From Pegea sp. RAD2-039 (lineage: Eukaryota > Chordata > Thaliacea > Salpida > Salpidae), in contig JAQGEQ010000175.1 of NCBI GenBank assembly GCA_034620365.1, forward strand, positions 1,426,001 to 1,490,000: a stretch of 64,000 nt of DNA. The letters are read 5' to 3'. The position numbers were made by a program, and so were the translations under genes. Below are positions 39,715 through 54,987 of this stretch, piece after piece. Numbering within the stretch: the first letter of the stretch is position 1; the number at the start of each line of letters is the position of its first letter. The notes beneath the pieces were generated by a model, which saw only the letters and a list, made by a program, of their open reading frames with translations, was not told where the DNA came from and made no database searches.

Positions 39715-40690
39715 TTTATCAAACTAAGCTTTATCTGTTGGTAGCTGGCTCCAAGTACTAATAGTGCAGTTAGAGAAAAAACTTGCTTTGATTAACGTAG
39801 CAGCTGATACTATCTTATTGAGGTATTAGGTGTGTCGTCTGAGTTGACATAACTTGTTGGAAGGAATAATGGAGAGGAAAGTATCAAATTTAATGTCAAT
39901 TAAACTGTGGTTAAGTGAAAAAATAAGAATTAAGTCGTATTTCATCTGTCACTTTAATTTAAGCTCAACTGAATTTAGGAAAATTATAAAAATATGAATC
40001 GTATTAGTTTTGTCAAATTTATCTAAATTACAGAAGCTAAGAAAATTCTCATACTTATCGTATTTAATGTTAAGTTTCCTGCATACCAATCTTGTAAATG
40101 TTGCATGAATAGATTTGATTTTTGTCTATAACATGAACTTGATATGGCATCTATGTACTGACAATGTTTTGAAGAGTTTGACATGCGTACAATTTGAAGA
40201 GATTGATACAGAATCATTTCTAAAGTTTATGATATTTACAGTAAACAAGATTGATTGCGTTTACAAAGAGTTGAAAAAGATGATTGCCATTAAAATGTTA
40301 AAACTCCATTTAAAGTCCGATCATAAGATATTGACAAGGTCTAGGACCGAAGATATTTACTGAATAATAAATCCGTTGATGAAATATTGGAATATCATGG
40401 AATTTGCAACTGATTCATTAATGATGCTGATAAACCGTGAAAATATAGTAACATCTTCGGTAGAGTTAAACAAATGAAACTTGTCAAGAACTGATAGATA
40501 CTCTTTAAAACGATAAAAACAGATTGATGAAACTTGAATTTAATCATGTCGTCTTCGCATGTTAGAGCAAAAGGTTCTTTTTGATCAACGTAGGTAATGT
40601 TCTGAAGTGTTGATGTGATAAGAAGATCAAAAGTATTACTACTGACTAAAGGTTTTAACATCAACCATCTGAGATAGGTACTAGCATCGT
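39715..40690 (-). mobile_element. CR1/jockey-type LINE relic in spacer 4
   Basis: Fourth copy of the spacer relic, with the same deletion and the same order of remnants. No such relic follows copy 5, where the array ends. Confidence 0.75.
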
Positions 40691-41677
40691 GGAAGCTTAG
40701 AAAGAAATGATTTGATTTAGGGTTATTGCTGCACTAGTTGAACAGTTTTTCACAAATGTTGAATTTGGCTTATTCTAATAAATCTTACTAATGTCAAAAC
40801 CCCCCAAAATGAAAAATAAAAAACAAGAAAGTAAGTCTTGGATTAATGAAAATCGAAAGATATGATAGAAAAATGAATGTTTCATACAACTAACTTCTAA
40901 ATTCGAAAACCTTAAAGTTAATCTACTTTGAAAGTGAGTTACAAAAATTTTTAATCAATGACAAACTCAGAAATTTTACAAAAAAATGAATTACTAAAAT
41001 TGTGAAAAGTTTTAAAGATTTTCTCTGTTGTTGTATTTAAAAAGATTTATAAAAAGTTTTGGAATAACTGAAAACTTAATAAAGGATATTTAGCATTTTT
41101 GAACAAGATCAATTAATTTTTTTTTGTTATTTAAAGATACTCACTTAGAAGAATATCTTTCTTATTAAAATTTTTGAAACATTTTTATATTTAAACTTAA
41201 AACTAAAACGTTTAGACTAAAATAATATAAATTTTTGGGTTAAAGAAAGAGATATAAAAGAAAATTTAAATTCTAACTTAATACTTTTTAACAATCGTTT
41301 ACCAAAAAGAAGATAAATTGATTGAGCTCGAACTTTTGTTTGTATGTTTTATTTAGGATACGAAACAAAATACAATGATTTAATTGATGAAACAAAAAGC
41401 AAGTATTTACAGTTTGCACATAATTTATCTTAAATATTTTCAGTACCATATGTTATTTTTATATAAGATTTTTTACTTGAATGTAATAAGCAAATTTACT
41501 CAAAAATTTCGAATTAAATAACTACAAGAATATTTTTTTCTAAAAACCCAATTTAAACTATTAATTGAAACAAAAGTTGTTTATTAAAAGCTGTTTAAAA
41601 TTTAATCTTTTTCTAACTGTAAAAAGGTAAGAAACACCAAAAAGATTCTTTTGGAGAATTCCCAGATGTGAAATCAA

Positions 41678-42942
41678 TCAATAAGAAAGTTGACAATGAC
41701 CTCCTTTAGTAGGTAAGCAAACTTGTCTACTCAAGTCGACCAGAGAATAAGTATGTTTCGTATAACAACCTTTAGTTGTCTTCAAAATAAATGTTCAAAA
41801 TTATTTTTAAAATTGCTTTTTATTTTGGTTATTTGCAATTTATTTTAAATTCAATTTGATTTTTAATAACATATAATCACCTCAATGTTATCATAAGATA
41901 TCTCACATCTCCCACAAGTTTTAGCAAAGCGATATAAGAAATTTTTTCGAATTACTTTTCGATCAGAAGGTTTTAGAAGCTTCTGTATTGCAAGATAATC
42001 ACAAGATCCAATAGAGAAAGTACCATTTACAATTGGCCCGGATGCTAAAAAACAAAATGATCACAATTTGCTTTAAGGAAGTTGTATCAGGTACCAATGG
42101 TGATGTAGGTTGTACCAGGATTTAGATTTACTCCACAAAGACTTCCTGTCATCCACGATTTTGCTTTTAATTCAGAACCAACAGTTAGACTTCCTTTGTA
42201 AACCTTTCCAAACAAGGATAACAATTATTTAAACAAGTTTATTCGTTTTAAAAATGTCGAAGTTGGTTGAATATTTTGACTTCAACAGTATATTTTGTTA
42301 CAACAATATTATTATTTACAAACTGTACCTTGACTACTTTTATAAGAAATTCTTTCCATCCACGCTGATAGTCCATATCTATCAATAAAAAATCTATTAG
42401 TAAATTGCAAATAATTGTTTAACTATCTTACCATAACTATCTGTTGGTTTTTCTATTTCTTCGTTAAGATGATTAAAATACTTTACAGATTTAACAACAA
42501 ACTTAAAAGCTAAAAAAAAGTTGAAAAAAATGTTTATATATTCTTAAAGTAAACTGTTTTAGTTAACAATAAATGCAAACTCATTTTATAAACTGCTGCT
42601 GAAACAACAGATTAAATATTTTTAAACATTTGACGATTTAACATTGAACCATATTTTAAGTCTAACAAGTATAAAAAGTAATTAATTTAGTGTTTAGTAA
42701 TAAGTAGAGGCAGCCACAGAATTAAAAACTGATTTAAAACTAGAGTTAATATACAGCTTCATAAACGTATTAGATAACTTATATTAGCTGCTTTCATATT
42801 AAAACATTATAATTTGTTGCTTACCGTCATTTCTATAACAAAACGTATTTTGAACGTGCCCCCTAAAACAAGAACACGAGTTAACTTCAAGTAAACAGAT
42901 TGTTGAAAAAATAATGAAGATTCCGATTGCTGTAAACTTCAT
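41678..42942 (-). CDS. Secreted TIMP-like metalloproteinase inhibitor, copy 5
   Basis: Exons 42825-42942, 42432-42509, 42329-42378, 42095-42203, 41881-42044 and 41678-41779 give 206 intact residues. The mature start is CSCFRGHVQNTFCYRND, the most altered edge among the copies: Arg-Gly replaces Gln/Pro-Glu, and Val replaces Ala. It shares SWMTGS before the Cys70-equivalent and the A-B loop type DMDYQRGWKEFL with copy 4. The last exon begins TTKGCYTKH and ends GGHCQLSY. All ten structural cysteines and splice sites are kept. Confidence 0.92.
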
Positions 42943-43575
42943 GGTGTTCAGTTACTGACTTGTCTAAACTTAAGCGTTTAAATCTGCCTTTTAAGCCTTT
43001 TATTTTCGTTTATTTCCAGATTAAGTATGAATTAAAAACTTTCATTTTTTGAATATTACTCAAAATAAATTATCGGATTTTATTTCATTCAAAAATGAGG
43101 AAATACTTTTCAAAACTATTGAAAATCAAGACCATTTTCTATGATTCCAGCTTTTTGAGAAATGTATTCAAAGTTTATTGAGAAGTTCTCTAAATCATCT
43201 TAGACATTTCAACAACATTTGTTACTGATTTAGGAGAAGCAGCAGTAAGCAACTTCTCAGCTAGTTCAACTTCAGTGTTTAATTAGTTATAATTACTTGA
43301 ATATTTTATTATCTAATTTCATTAAATAAATAAAAAACAAAAACATTAGGTAATGGTGTTTTTAATCGGTTGTATTTCTTCTGATTGGATAAAAAAATTA
43401 CAAAAGGATTTTAATTATGGAAATATAATTTAGATGATTATATAATACAATCTATTTAAACAAATTTATCTGATATTAATACTCTTAATCGTTGTAAATT
43501 CAAACAAATCAACTTTAAGTTGAATGTTTTAGTTAAAAAATTTAAAAAAAATGAACTGAATGTTTTTAATTTAAT

Positions 43576-44689
43576 AGTTTGTTTTATTAATTGCTATGTC
43601 TGTTTTTCAAATCAAGTTTTTTCAAACATAGAAATTCTTTTTAAATTTATAAATTTAATAATGGTTCTATTTTTCAAACGTTAAAGAAATATTTACAATC
43701 CAATGACCTTATTTAAATTAAATTATCAGGCTAAATCTTTGAAGTACTTAAAGTCTGAATGCCCTAGATATTTTGTAAACTACAATTTGAAAAAAATATT
43801 TTTTCATTTAAAGACAAACAAGTTTTTAGTTCCAAATTGTTTTTGTTTGTTGAGCAGCTATTTTCTTAGTTAGACAAACACTCAAACAGTTTTTTAGTCA
43901 ATCAATTTCAAATTTTTTCTAATTTTAGTTATGTCTAAAAACTTTAGTATTTACACCAACAACTTCAAGTTACTCATTATTTTTGAATACTGCGTAATAT
44001 AATCAAACTGACACTTTTAGGAGAAATAGTCTTTTTAATTAGGTTTTATTTGTATTTTAGAATAATTAGCTCTGTATAAATACAAACATAAGAAAATTTT
44101 CAGTTGATTTAGAATATGTATCTCAAAACAACTCTCAAAAACGTTATGTTTAGTTTAACAAATGTTTAAAGAATAGTAAAAAATATTCTAATTTAAAACT
44201 GTCATCATTACAATAATTCTGACTGACTTCTAAAACTTTTTATACATTTGCATGATAGATTGGTAATATAAGAGAACAAATCTTGTTACTGGTAGCCAAA
44301 GTAATTTTTTTATTTATAGATATTTAAATATAATAATGAAATTTAACAACAATTAGATTTAGATAATAAGGATCTTTAAGGCATAACTCTGCTATCAAAT
44401 AGTCTACATCAGATGCTTTTTCTATTTAATTAAACTTCTTCTATTTTTGATCTTGCACCAGATTGATCCTGCATTTAAATCATTGCATGATTTAGTAAGG
44501 GATGTTCGAAGTCACTTAAAGTCATTTATTTGTGGGTAGCATAGAAATAAACACCCCTGCTTTGTTTAATAGGTTAGGAACAAGATAAAATTACAAACAC
44601 TTTTTACCATGGCGTGGTAGTTCCACGAAAAATATTTTCAAGCTTAAATTTAAATCTGAAAAAGAATAAACAGTAATTATGGTATGAAT
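43576..44689. other. A+T-rich stretch between copies 5 and 6
   Basis: Similarity to the array stops near 43575. No gene is seen up to the LINE relic that starts near 44690. Short G+C-richer patches at 44440-44640 may belong to the 3' part of that LINE but could not be matched. Confidence 0.45.
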
Positions 44690-45490
44690 AAAATTAAAAA
44701 CTTGTTTGATGTATGAAATATAATAGCTTAATATAATCTACATTTACAAACGCACTAGCATCATCTACTGCTACAAGCCTTCTAATGTAACTTACATGAA
44801 AGAGTAAAAAGAGAAGGGGGCATAGATCGGAATCATACGGAGCTCCATTGGTAAATTCGTTAGAAGTAGATAAGAGTTTTTGGAATCCTACCAAATAAGT
44901 AATTTTTATTCCACATTAAAATAAAGCAACTGATTTTTAAGTTCTAGAAAACAAGATTTACTTTGGTTTATGGGACTTAATTAGATTGCTTAGCAAAATC
45001 AATATATATGATGTCACAAGGAATATCAATTTCATGATGGGCTTTGAGCTTTTTAAGAAAAATGAGATGTTGAGTTAAGAAAGATCTCTGTTTAATAAAG
45101 CCATTCTGAACATCAGATACTAGATAGTGATTAAATGACTGGTCATAAGATTATGAATGATAAGTTTTCCAGTTCTACAGATAAGTGACGTTAGTGAAAC
45201 TGGTTTGTAGTTAAATGCAGTGTTTTGGGGACCATTTTTGTGAATAGGAGTAATGAAAGCTTTCTTACAAACCTTAGAAACGCGTCATCGCCTCACAGTG
45301 ATATTAATATAAAAGTTGTGAAAGACTGGAAGTAGTTTATCTTAAAAAACCAATCAGTGTTCTGATTAGGGTTGATAGAAACTGATTACTTTAAATAAAA
45401 TACAGCCTTAGTTACCATATCGACCCTAATATCAAGATCTATAATCTCATCGACATTTGTAAAGAATGTCAGAGTAGGAAAGAGAAGGAG
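44690..45490 (-). mobile_element. LINE reverse transcriptase relic (CR1/jockey-type)
   Basis: Minus-strand fragments follow the order of a LINE reverse transcriptase: KAFITPIHKNGPQNTAFNYK, VSLTSLICRTGKLIIHNLMT, HEIDIPCDIIYIDFAKQSN (motif A, with the Asp), then SNEFTNGAPYDSDLCPLLFL (a decayed GVPQGSVLGPLLF motif B). Stops and frameshifts break it in several places. It sits between TIMP copies 5 and 6 and carries the part of the protein that is missing from the spacer relics, though common origin is not shown. Confidence 0.8.
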
Positions 45491-45609
45491 TATTTTTAAT
45501 ATTAAAAAAATTGTTTATTTCTCATAAAAATTATATTTAAACTTAAAAATCTGTAAAAAGTTTATATGAAGTTTAATAAATTATTGGAAACCATAGATTT
45601 CAACTTATT

Positions 45610-47775
45610 ATAACTTTAAGAATTGTTTACTAAAAAAGAAGATAAATTGATTGAGCTCGAACTTTTGTTTGTATGTTTTATTTACGATACGAAACAAAAT
45701 ACAATGATTTAATTGATGAAACAGAAAGCAAGTATTTACAGTTTGCACATAATTCATCTTAAATATTTTCAGTAATATATGTTATTTTTAAATAAGATTT
45801 TTTACTTGAATGTAATAAGCAAATTTACTCAAAAATTTAGAATTAAATAACTACAAGATTATGTTTGTCTAAAAACCCAATTTAAACTATTAATTGAAAC
45901 AAAAGTTGTTTATTAAAAGCTGTTTAAAATTTAATCTTTTTCTAACTGTAAAAAGGTAAGAAACACCAAAAAGATTCTTTTGAAGAATTCCCAGATTGGA
46001 AATCAATCAATAAAAAAGTTGACAACGACCTCCTTTAATAGGTAAGCAAGCTTGTTTACTCAAATAGGCTATAGAAGAAGTTTGTTTGGCATAACAACCT
46101 CTTGTTGCCTTCAAAACAAATGTTCAAAATTATTTTTTAAATTGCTTTTTATTTTAGCTATTTGCAGTTTATTTTAAATTTAATTTGATTTTTAATAAAA
46201 TATAATCACCTCAATGTTATCATAAGATATCTCACATCTCCCACAAGTTCTAGCAAATCGATATAAGAAATTTTGTCGAATTATGTGTCGAAAAGAAGGT
46301 ACTAGATGCTTCTGCATTACAAGATAATCACAAGTTTCGATTAAGATAGAACGATTTACGATTGGCCTGGACGCTAAAAAACAAAACAATCACAATTTGC
46401 TTTAAGGAAGTTTTATCAGGTACCAATTGTGATGTATGCTGAGCCAGGAATTAGAGTTACTCCACAAATACCATCATTCATCGGTGACCTTGCTTTTAAT
46501 TCAGAACCAACAGTTAAACTTCCCTTGTAAACCTTTCCAAACAAGTATAACAATTATTTACACAATTTATTTGTTTTAGAAATGTCAAATTTAATTAAAT
46601 AGTTTCACTTCAACAGTATATTTTGTTACAACAGCATTAAATATTTACAAACTGTACCTTGACTACTTTTATAACATACTGTTTCATTCCATTGTTATAG
46701 TTAATATCTATCAATAAAATATCAATCAGTCAGTCAATTACAAATAATTGTTTAACTATCTTACCAAAAGGATCTGTTGGTTTTTCTATTTCTTCGTTAT
46801 GAATCCCAAAATACTTTACAGATTTAACCACAAACTTAAAAGCTAAAAAAAAAGTTGAAAGAAATATTCTTTATATTTTTAAAGTAAACTGTTTTAGTTA
46901 ACAATAAATGCAAACTCATTTTATAAACTGCTGCTAAAATAACAGATTAATTATTTTTAAAAATTTGACAATTTAACATAGAACCATATTTTAAGTCTAA
47001 CTAGTATAAAAAAGTTATTGTCAAATTTAGTGTTTAGTAATAAGTAGAGGCAGTGACAGAATTAAAAACTGATTTAAAACTATAGTTAATATACAGTTTC
47101 ATAAACGTATTAGATAACTTATATTAGCTGCTTTCATATTAGAACATTATAATTTGTTTCTTACCGTCATCATTACGACAAAACGTATTTTGAGCGTGCT
47201 CTGGTAAACAAGAACAAGAGTTAACTTCAAGTACAAAGATTGTTGAAAGAATAATGAAGATTCCGATTGCTGTAAACTTCATGGTGTTCAGTTACTGACT
47301 TGTCTAAACTTAAGCGTTTAAATCTGCCTTTTAAGCTTTTTATTCTCATTTATATATAGACTAAGAATGAAAACAAAATATTTATAATTTAATTACTAAT
47401 CAAAATAAATTATCTAATTTTTCTTCAATCAAAAATGAGGAAATACTTTTCACAATTATTTTATTATTTGATTTTATTGAATAAACAAAAACTCACGGTT
47501 AATGTATTTCTAATTGCTCGTATTTCTCGTGATTAGATAAAAAAATTCAAAAATATTTTAAATATTTCTTTTAATTTCTTTTAAGTTTTAAAATTATCTA
47601 CAAACATGTAATTTGTATGATTAATATAAGAAAGATATCTAATGAATCAAATAATTATGATAGTAATACTCTTAATCACTGTAAATTCAAACAAATTTTT
47701 CTTGAGTTCAATCGTTTTATTACAAAACTTTCAAAATTAAAAAAAAAAACTGAATTGAATTTTTTAATTGTTTAT
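45610..47775. repeat. Diverged, separated sixth TIMP unit
   Basis: DNA similar to the array units resumes near 45610 (the AAGAAGATAAATTGATTGAG block found in every unit) and continues through the sixth gene and its 5' flank to about 47775. It lacks the LINE spacer and is the most divergent copy, so it probably split from the others first. Confidence 0.85.
46007..47282 (-). CDS. Secreted TIMP-like metalloproteinase inhibitor, copy 6
   Basis: Exons 47165-47282, 46765-46842, 46658-46707, 46424-46532, 46210-46373 and 46007-46108 join to 206 intact residues with all ten structural cysteines. The mature start is CSCLPEHAQNTFCRNDD (Leu4, Pro5). It differs from the others throughout: VKYFGIHNEE in exon 2, DINYNNGMKQYV in exon 3, SPMNDG before the Cys70-equivalent, ASRPIVNRSILIETC and PSFRHIIRQ in exon 5, and ATRGCYAKQTSS in exon 6. 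The same exon sizes and phases as the array copies show common descent. The ATTTATAAAT-like promoter element is changed to ATTTATATAT. Confidence 0.92.
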
Positions 47776-48724
47776 TTTTTTCGGATATTACTTTTTTGTT
47801 TATTTTATGAAGTTTTTTAAACATACAAATTGTAGATTTTTAAAATATATATTAGTTTTATTTTTTCTGAAGATAAGAATACTATTTTTAAAACAATGTC
47901 TCTTTATCAAATAATTTAATAGTTTTATCTTCTAAGGAATAATGATCAATGTATCATCAAAATATTCTTTTTGCTCCAAAGTAAGTTAAAGTTCATTCAC
48001 GGTTATAATACATTGCATTTATTGAATTCACATATATAGATGTTTATTAGTGAGAAGAAAGTAAACTAAACTATTCATTGATTCAATTAGAATTTGTAAT
48101 TGATTTTTATAAAGTGATTATTAATTAACAAAATGTTTAGAACAAGTCATCAAAATATTGACTCACAATCCTAATCAACAAAACTAGGTTAGATGAGAAA
48201 ACAAGTTTTGTTCGCTTCAGTGAATTTATTTATTTGAGAAAGTAAACTTATTTGAGATTTTTGGCTTTCATGTACAGCCAAAGTAAACATCGCAAAGTAA
48301 ATATGCAAATTATTTCATATAATTTCATATGGGTGTAAATACACAACGCTAAATATATTTGTATTTTTTGTTTTTTATTTTCTTAATGAACTGGTTTCCA
48401 AGTTCATCTTGTACTCATTCTATAAAACAATTTAAGTGCCATCGTCTAAAAACACAAAATTTTTAGTTAAAACTATCAAGTTTAAAAAAATAATGTTTGA
48501 AAATGAATTTGAGGTTCTTCAAAAGTCAAGATATAAAATTTTTGAAAGTCTAAAGTTGTAAACTTCAAGTATATTAAATAATTTGGCTTTCATTGAATTT
48601 AGTAAATTTAAGAAACATTTTTTTTTATCGGAAAAATTGTTCCAATGAAAAACTTTCATTGATTTTAAACTTATTTAACTACATTCAAATTTCGTAATTA
48701 CAAAAATCTATCAAATTCAAATTT
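47776..48724. other. A+T-rich noncoding stretch
   Basis: No gene or repeat is recognised. Confidence 0.45.
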
Positions 48725-50240
48725 TGTTTATTACATTATTTTTAATCTCAAGTAAAATATTAATTTTTATTAAAATCGTGGTGAAAATGAATTATCTTCT
48801 CATATCTAATAAAATTAGTTATAAGCTTTTTGTCATTTTCTTAATAATTTTATCAAAATTTGGTTTTAGAAGTTAATTTCAATTATTTTAAAACCGATTA
48901 AAAATACTTCGGTTATAAAAAATACATTAAAAATTCTATATATAAACTGATATATTATAAATATTTTGAATTATTAAATATGTTTATTAATCAACGTTTA
49001 TTTTTTTTAAGAATCTTTAGACAAGCTTGGGTTTCTTTAAAAATGATAGTTCTGTATCAAATATATTGAGTTGTGTAAGTATACAAAACTAGAGATTAGA
49101 GCAATTTTTTGAAAGTTATATCTAAAAATTTTAAAACAGTAAAATAATAATTCGAAAATCAACCAGTTGCTAATTTGGCAGAATCTTAAAATACATGATA
49201 AACTTGGATTAACTGAACACAATCTAAATTTAAACTTTGCAATTTTCAGTTAAGTTTAATTGCTAAATATAGGTTTTTTGAAAATATGTTTTAATTAGTT
49301 ATACAATTTTTTTAGTAAGAATATATCTTAGATAGTTCAAGTTTATATTTGGCTGATTGATTAATTACATTTTAAGTTAGTAAAAAGTTGTTTCATATCT
49401 TACACAACTTTTCTATAAATCTGCTATAATTTAAAATAACTCAGTAACCTAGTTATCAATTACTTGTTTATCTTTGTAATCAAGTAAGTGAAAGCATACA
49501 ATATATATAATATAATATATGAATGTATACAACCACATTTTATATGCATACAGATTTAAAAGCAAATATCATTGCCTTAATCGTTTTGTTTAATGTACTA
49601 TCTTGCACTTGGATTTTAATTTTTTTATAATCTTATTTTGAAAATTAAGTATATGTAATCTTTATTCAAATGTAACTTTAATAAATGGTTTTTTGCATTT
49701 CTTATCTGAACCAACTTATTTTTCTCCCGTTTTAGTCGTGCTGGTAAAGTACCTATTTCAAGCTTTAAAACATGGTACGAAACAGCAGTTAAATCATTTT
49801 TCAAGATTCTATCTTACTTTACGTTCTTGTTTCATTCTTTTAGAAGATAATTATATATTTTTTGTCATAATTTTAATTCTAGAAGTAAATTTGTTACTTT
49901 AATTTTAGAAAGTTGTTAATTTATTAAAAAACCAAGTTTGTTGTTAAGTTATAAATTAAAAAATATCTTATTTATAAATAAATATATTTTCTGTTTCTTT
50001 TATTACATTTTCAATTTATATTGTTCAGAAAGTTATAAATATTGTAATAAGCATTTTTAATTTTTGGCTTCTTTTGATTTAACATATAAAATTAAATAAA
50101 ACTGTTTAGTGTTTACCTTGGATCAACTTAAGAGGTTTACTTTTAGTATATTGTTTAATAAAACAGTTTCTTATAGTTATTCTTAATGTAGTAAATTGTA
50201 ATGATCAGAATATATATGTTTAATAAATAAGAATCTAATA
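48725..50240. repeat. 1.5 kb direct repeat, left copy
   Basis: This sequence recurs at 54988-56523 in the same orientation with most bases matching and small indels. It ends 16 bases before the uridine phosphorylase start and thus supplies that gene's upstream DNA. No coding frame is conserved between the two copies: the 69-codon frame at 49693-49902 is broken in the right copy. Both contain a TA-rich microsatellite (near 49500 and 55785). It is either a segmental duplication or a non-autonomous dispersed repeat. Confidence 0.9.
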
Positions 50241-50256
50241 CTGACTTTTTTTAGCT

Positions 50257-53602
<3,346 letters not shown>

Positions 53603-53664
53603 AATTTTCTATCTAGTTCTTAGCATTATATTTATTATCTTATTGTAGTTTTGTAAATACACCA

Positions 53665-53670
53665 AATAAA
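53665..53670 (+). terminator. Poly(A) signal of uridine phosphorylase
   Basis: AATAAA, 62 bases after the stop codon, in an A/T-rich 3' UTR. Confidence 0.6.
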
Positions 53671-53985
53671 ACTTATTTCTGAAATATTTCCTTTTGAAAT
53701 AACTTTATTTTGTTATCCGAAAGATAAGTATATCTTTAAAAGTTTCATTTATGTAACATATTTGTATAATAATATATATAAATATTCATATAATATCTTT
53801 ATTATCAATATAAACAAACATATACACTTTTATTATAGAAACATTAAAGTTAAAAAATTATTGTAGAAAAAGTGGTATAAGCAAAAATGTGGTTGAAAAA
53901 CATATTATCTAATTAATAACCATTAATCAAATAATAAATATAACATTATTTAGCTTATAAGTTGAAAATTATCTGAAAGAAAGAA

Positions 53986-54595
53986 TTAAATCCTTCCACA
54001 AAAACAGTTCAGACGTTCAGCAACCACTTCAATATTAGAAATATTTGTTGTTAAGACCTTTTGTTGGGCATCTAAACGTTTCATCAACATAAAAATATTG
54101 TTCACTGTTTTAGATATATTTAAAACATTTGCGTCTATTGAAACAGTTTCTTTTTGTGATTGGTACATTTTTTCTGATAAGTTACCACCCTAAGATAAAT
54201 ATTATGGATATTTAAAATCTTTAACTAAAATTATTAATTAAATTTCATATTAAAGGCAATTTCTGAATAAACTTCTAATAATTTGCATAATCCAAATATG
54301 TATAAGTATATCAACATTAAAAAATTATTTATAACTAAATTAACATTATAATAAACATACATCCAGAATTAAAATATAAAAGATGCTAAGTTTTTTAAAG
54401 AAATAATCAAATCATTAAAGAGAAACCAAATTAAAATCAAATTTAAAAGTCTATAAAATCTATAACTTTATAGACCTTTGTAATATTCTTTAAAAGAATT
54501 GAAATATCATCTATGTTGACTTGAGCTGCTAATAATGAAGTATTATCCACATCGATCAAATTTGACGGCAATGGTAAAGCATTACTAACAGCCAT
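53986..54595 (-). CDS. Small coiled-coil protein, possibly a BORC/BLOC-1 subunit (BORCS7-like)
   Basis: Two exons (54476-54595 and 53986-54189) join in frame to 107 residues. Residues 1-40 (MAVSNALPLPSNLIDVDNTS, then LLAAQVNIDDISILLKNITK) precede an all-helical second half (KMYQSQKETVSIDANVLNI, NNIFMLMKRLDAQQKVLTTN, VVAERLNCFCGRI) with heptad spacing. Length and the helix pattern, including an LxxQQ-like stretch before the last helix, resemble BORCS7 (106 residues in human), part of the complex that couples lysosomes to kinesin. The match is by eye only and other small coiled-coil proteins are possible. It is convergent with uridine phosphorylase, 383 bases between stops. Confidence 0.65.
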
Positions 54596-54987
54596 TTGGT
54601 TTCTTATATAAATTTTTATAAATCTAAATTTGAGTTAATGTTTTTAAGAATATTAAACCATAGAAGCAATAAAAAAAAATTTCTTAATATTTGATAATAA
54701 ATAAACAAATTAATTAATTTATAAGCTGAGAATAGTTATTATAAAAACATATTCTTGTTAAAATAAATTTTTTCTTTAAGATAAAAATCCTATAAACTGT
54801 CTTGAGTAATAACAAGAATGCATTAAACATTTTGTTGATATTGCAATCTATATCACTTGAAAGACAAAAGTAGAAAAATCATTTTGTTTACAAAAATTAA
54901 ATATGGATAAAATGGTTTTATGAAAATAAGAAGTAAAATTTTTTAATTTAGTTCAGTTAAAATTAAATAATATTATAATGAAATGAG

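Larger units (their letters stand above)
25514..43575. repeat. Tandem array of ~3.9 kb units, each with one TIMP-like gene
   Basis: Units start at about 25514, 29409, 33311, 37217 and 41105, giving a period of about 3.89-3.91 kb. TIMP start codons at 27348, 31245, 35152, 39050 and 42942 show the same spacing. Each of the first four units holds the gene, ~700 bp of 5' flank and a LINE relic. The fifth unit stops after its 5' flank near 43575. Similarity covers exons, introns and spacer alike, so the whole block was copied as DNA. Units 1 and 3 are almost the same through the gene, unit 2 is more different, and units 4 and 5 share exon-4 features. That alternation suggests duplication of a multi-unit block or gene conversion. 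Confidence 0.95.

Noticed and set aside
49693..49902. 69-codon frame on plus inside the left direct repeat
   Set aside because: The equivalent region of the right copy has frame breaks, so coding is not conserved.
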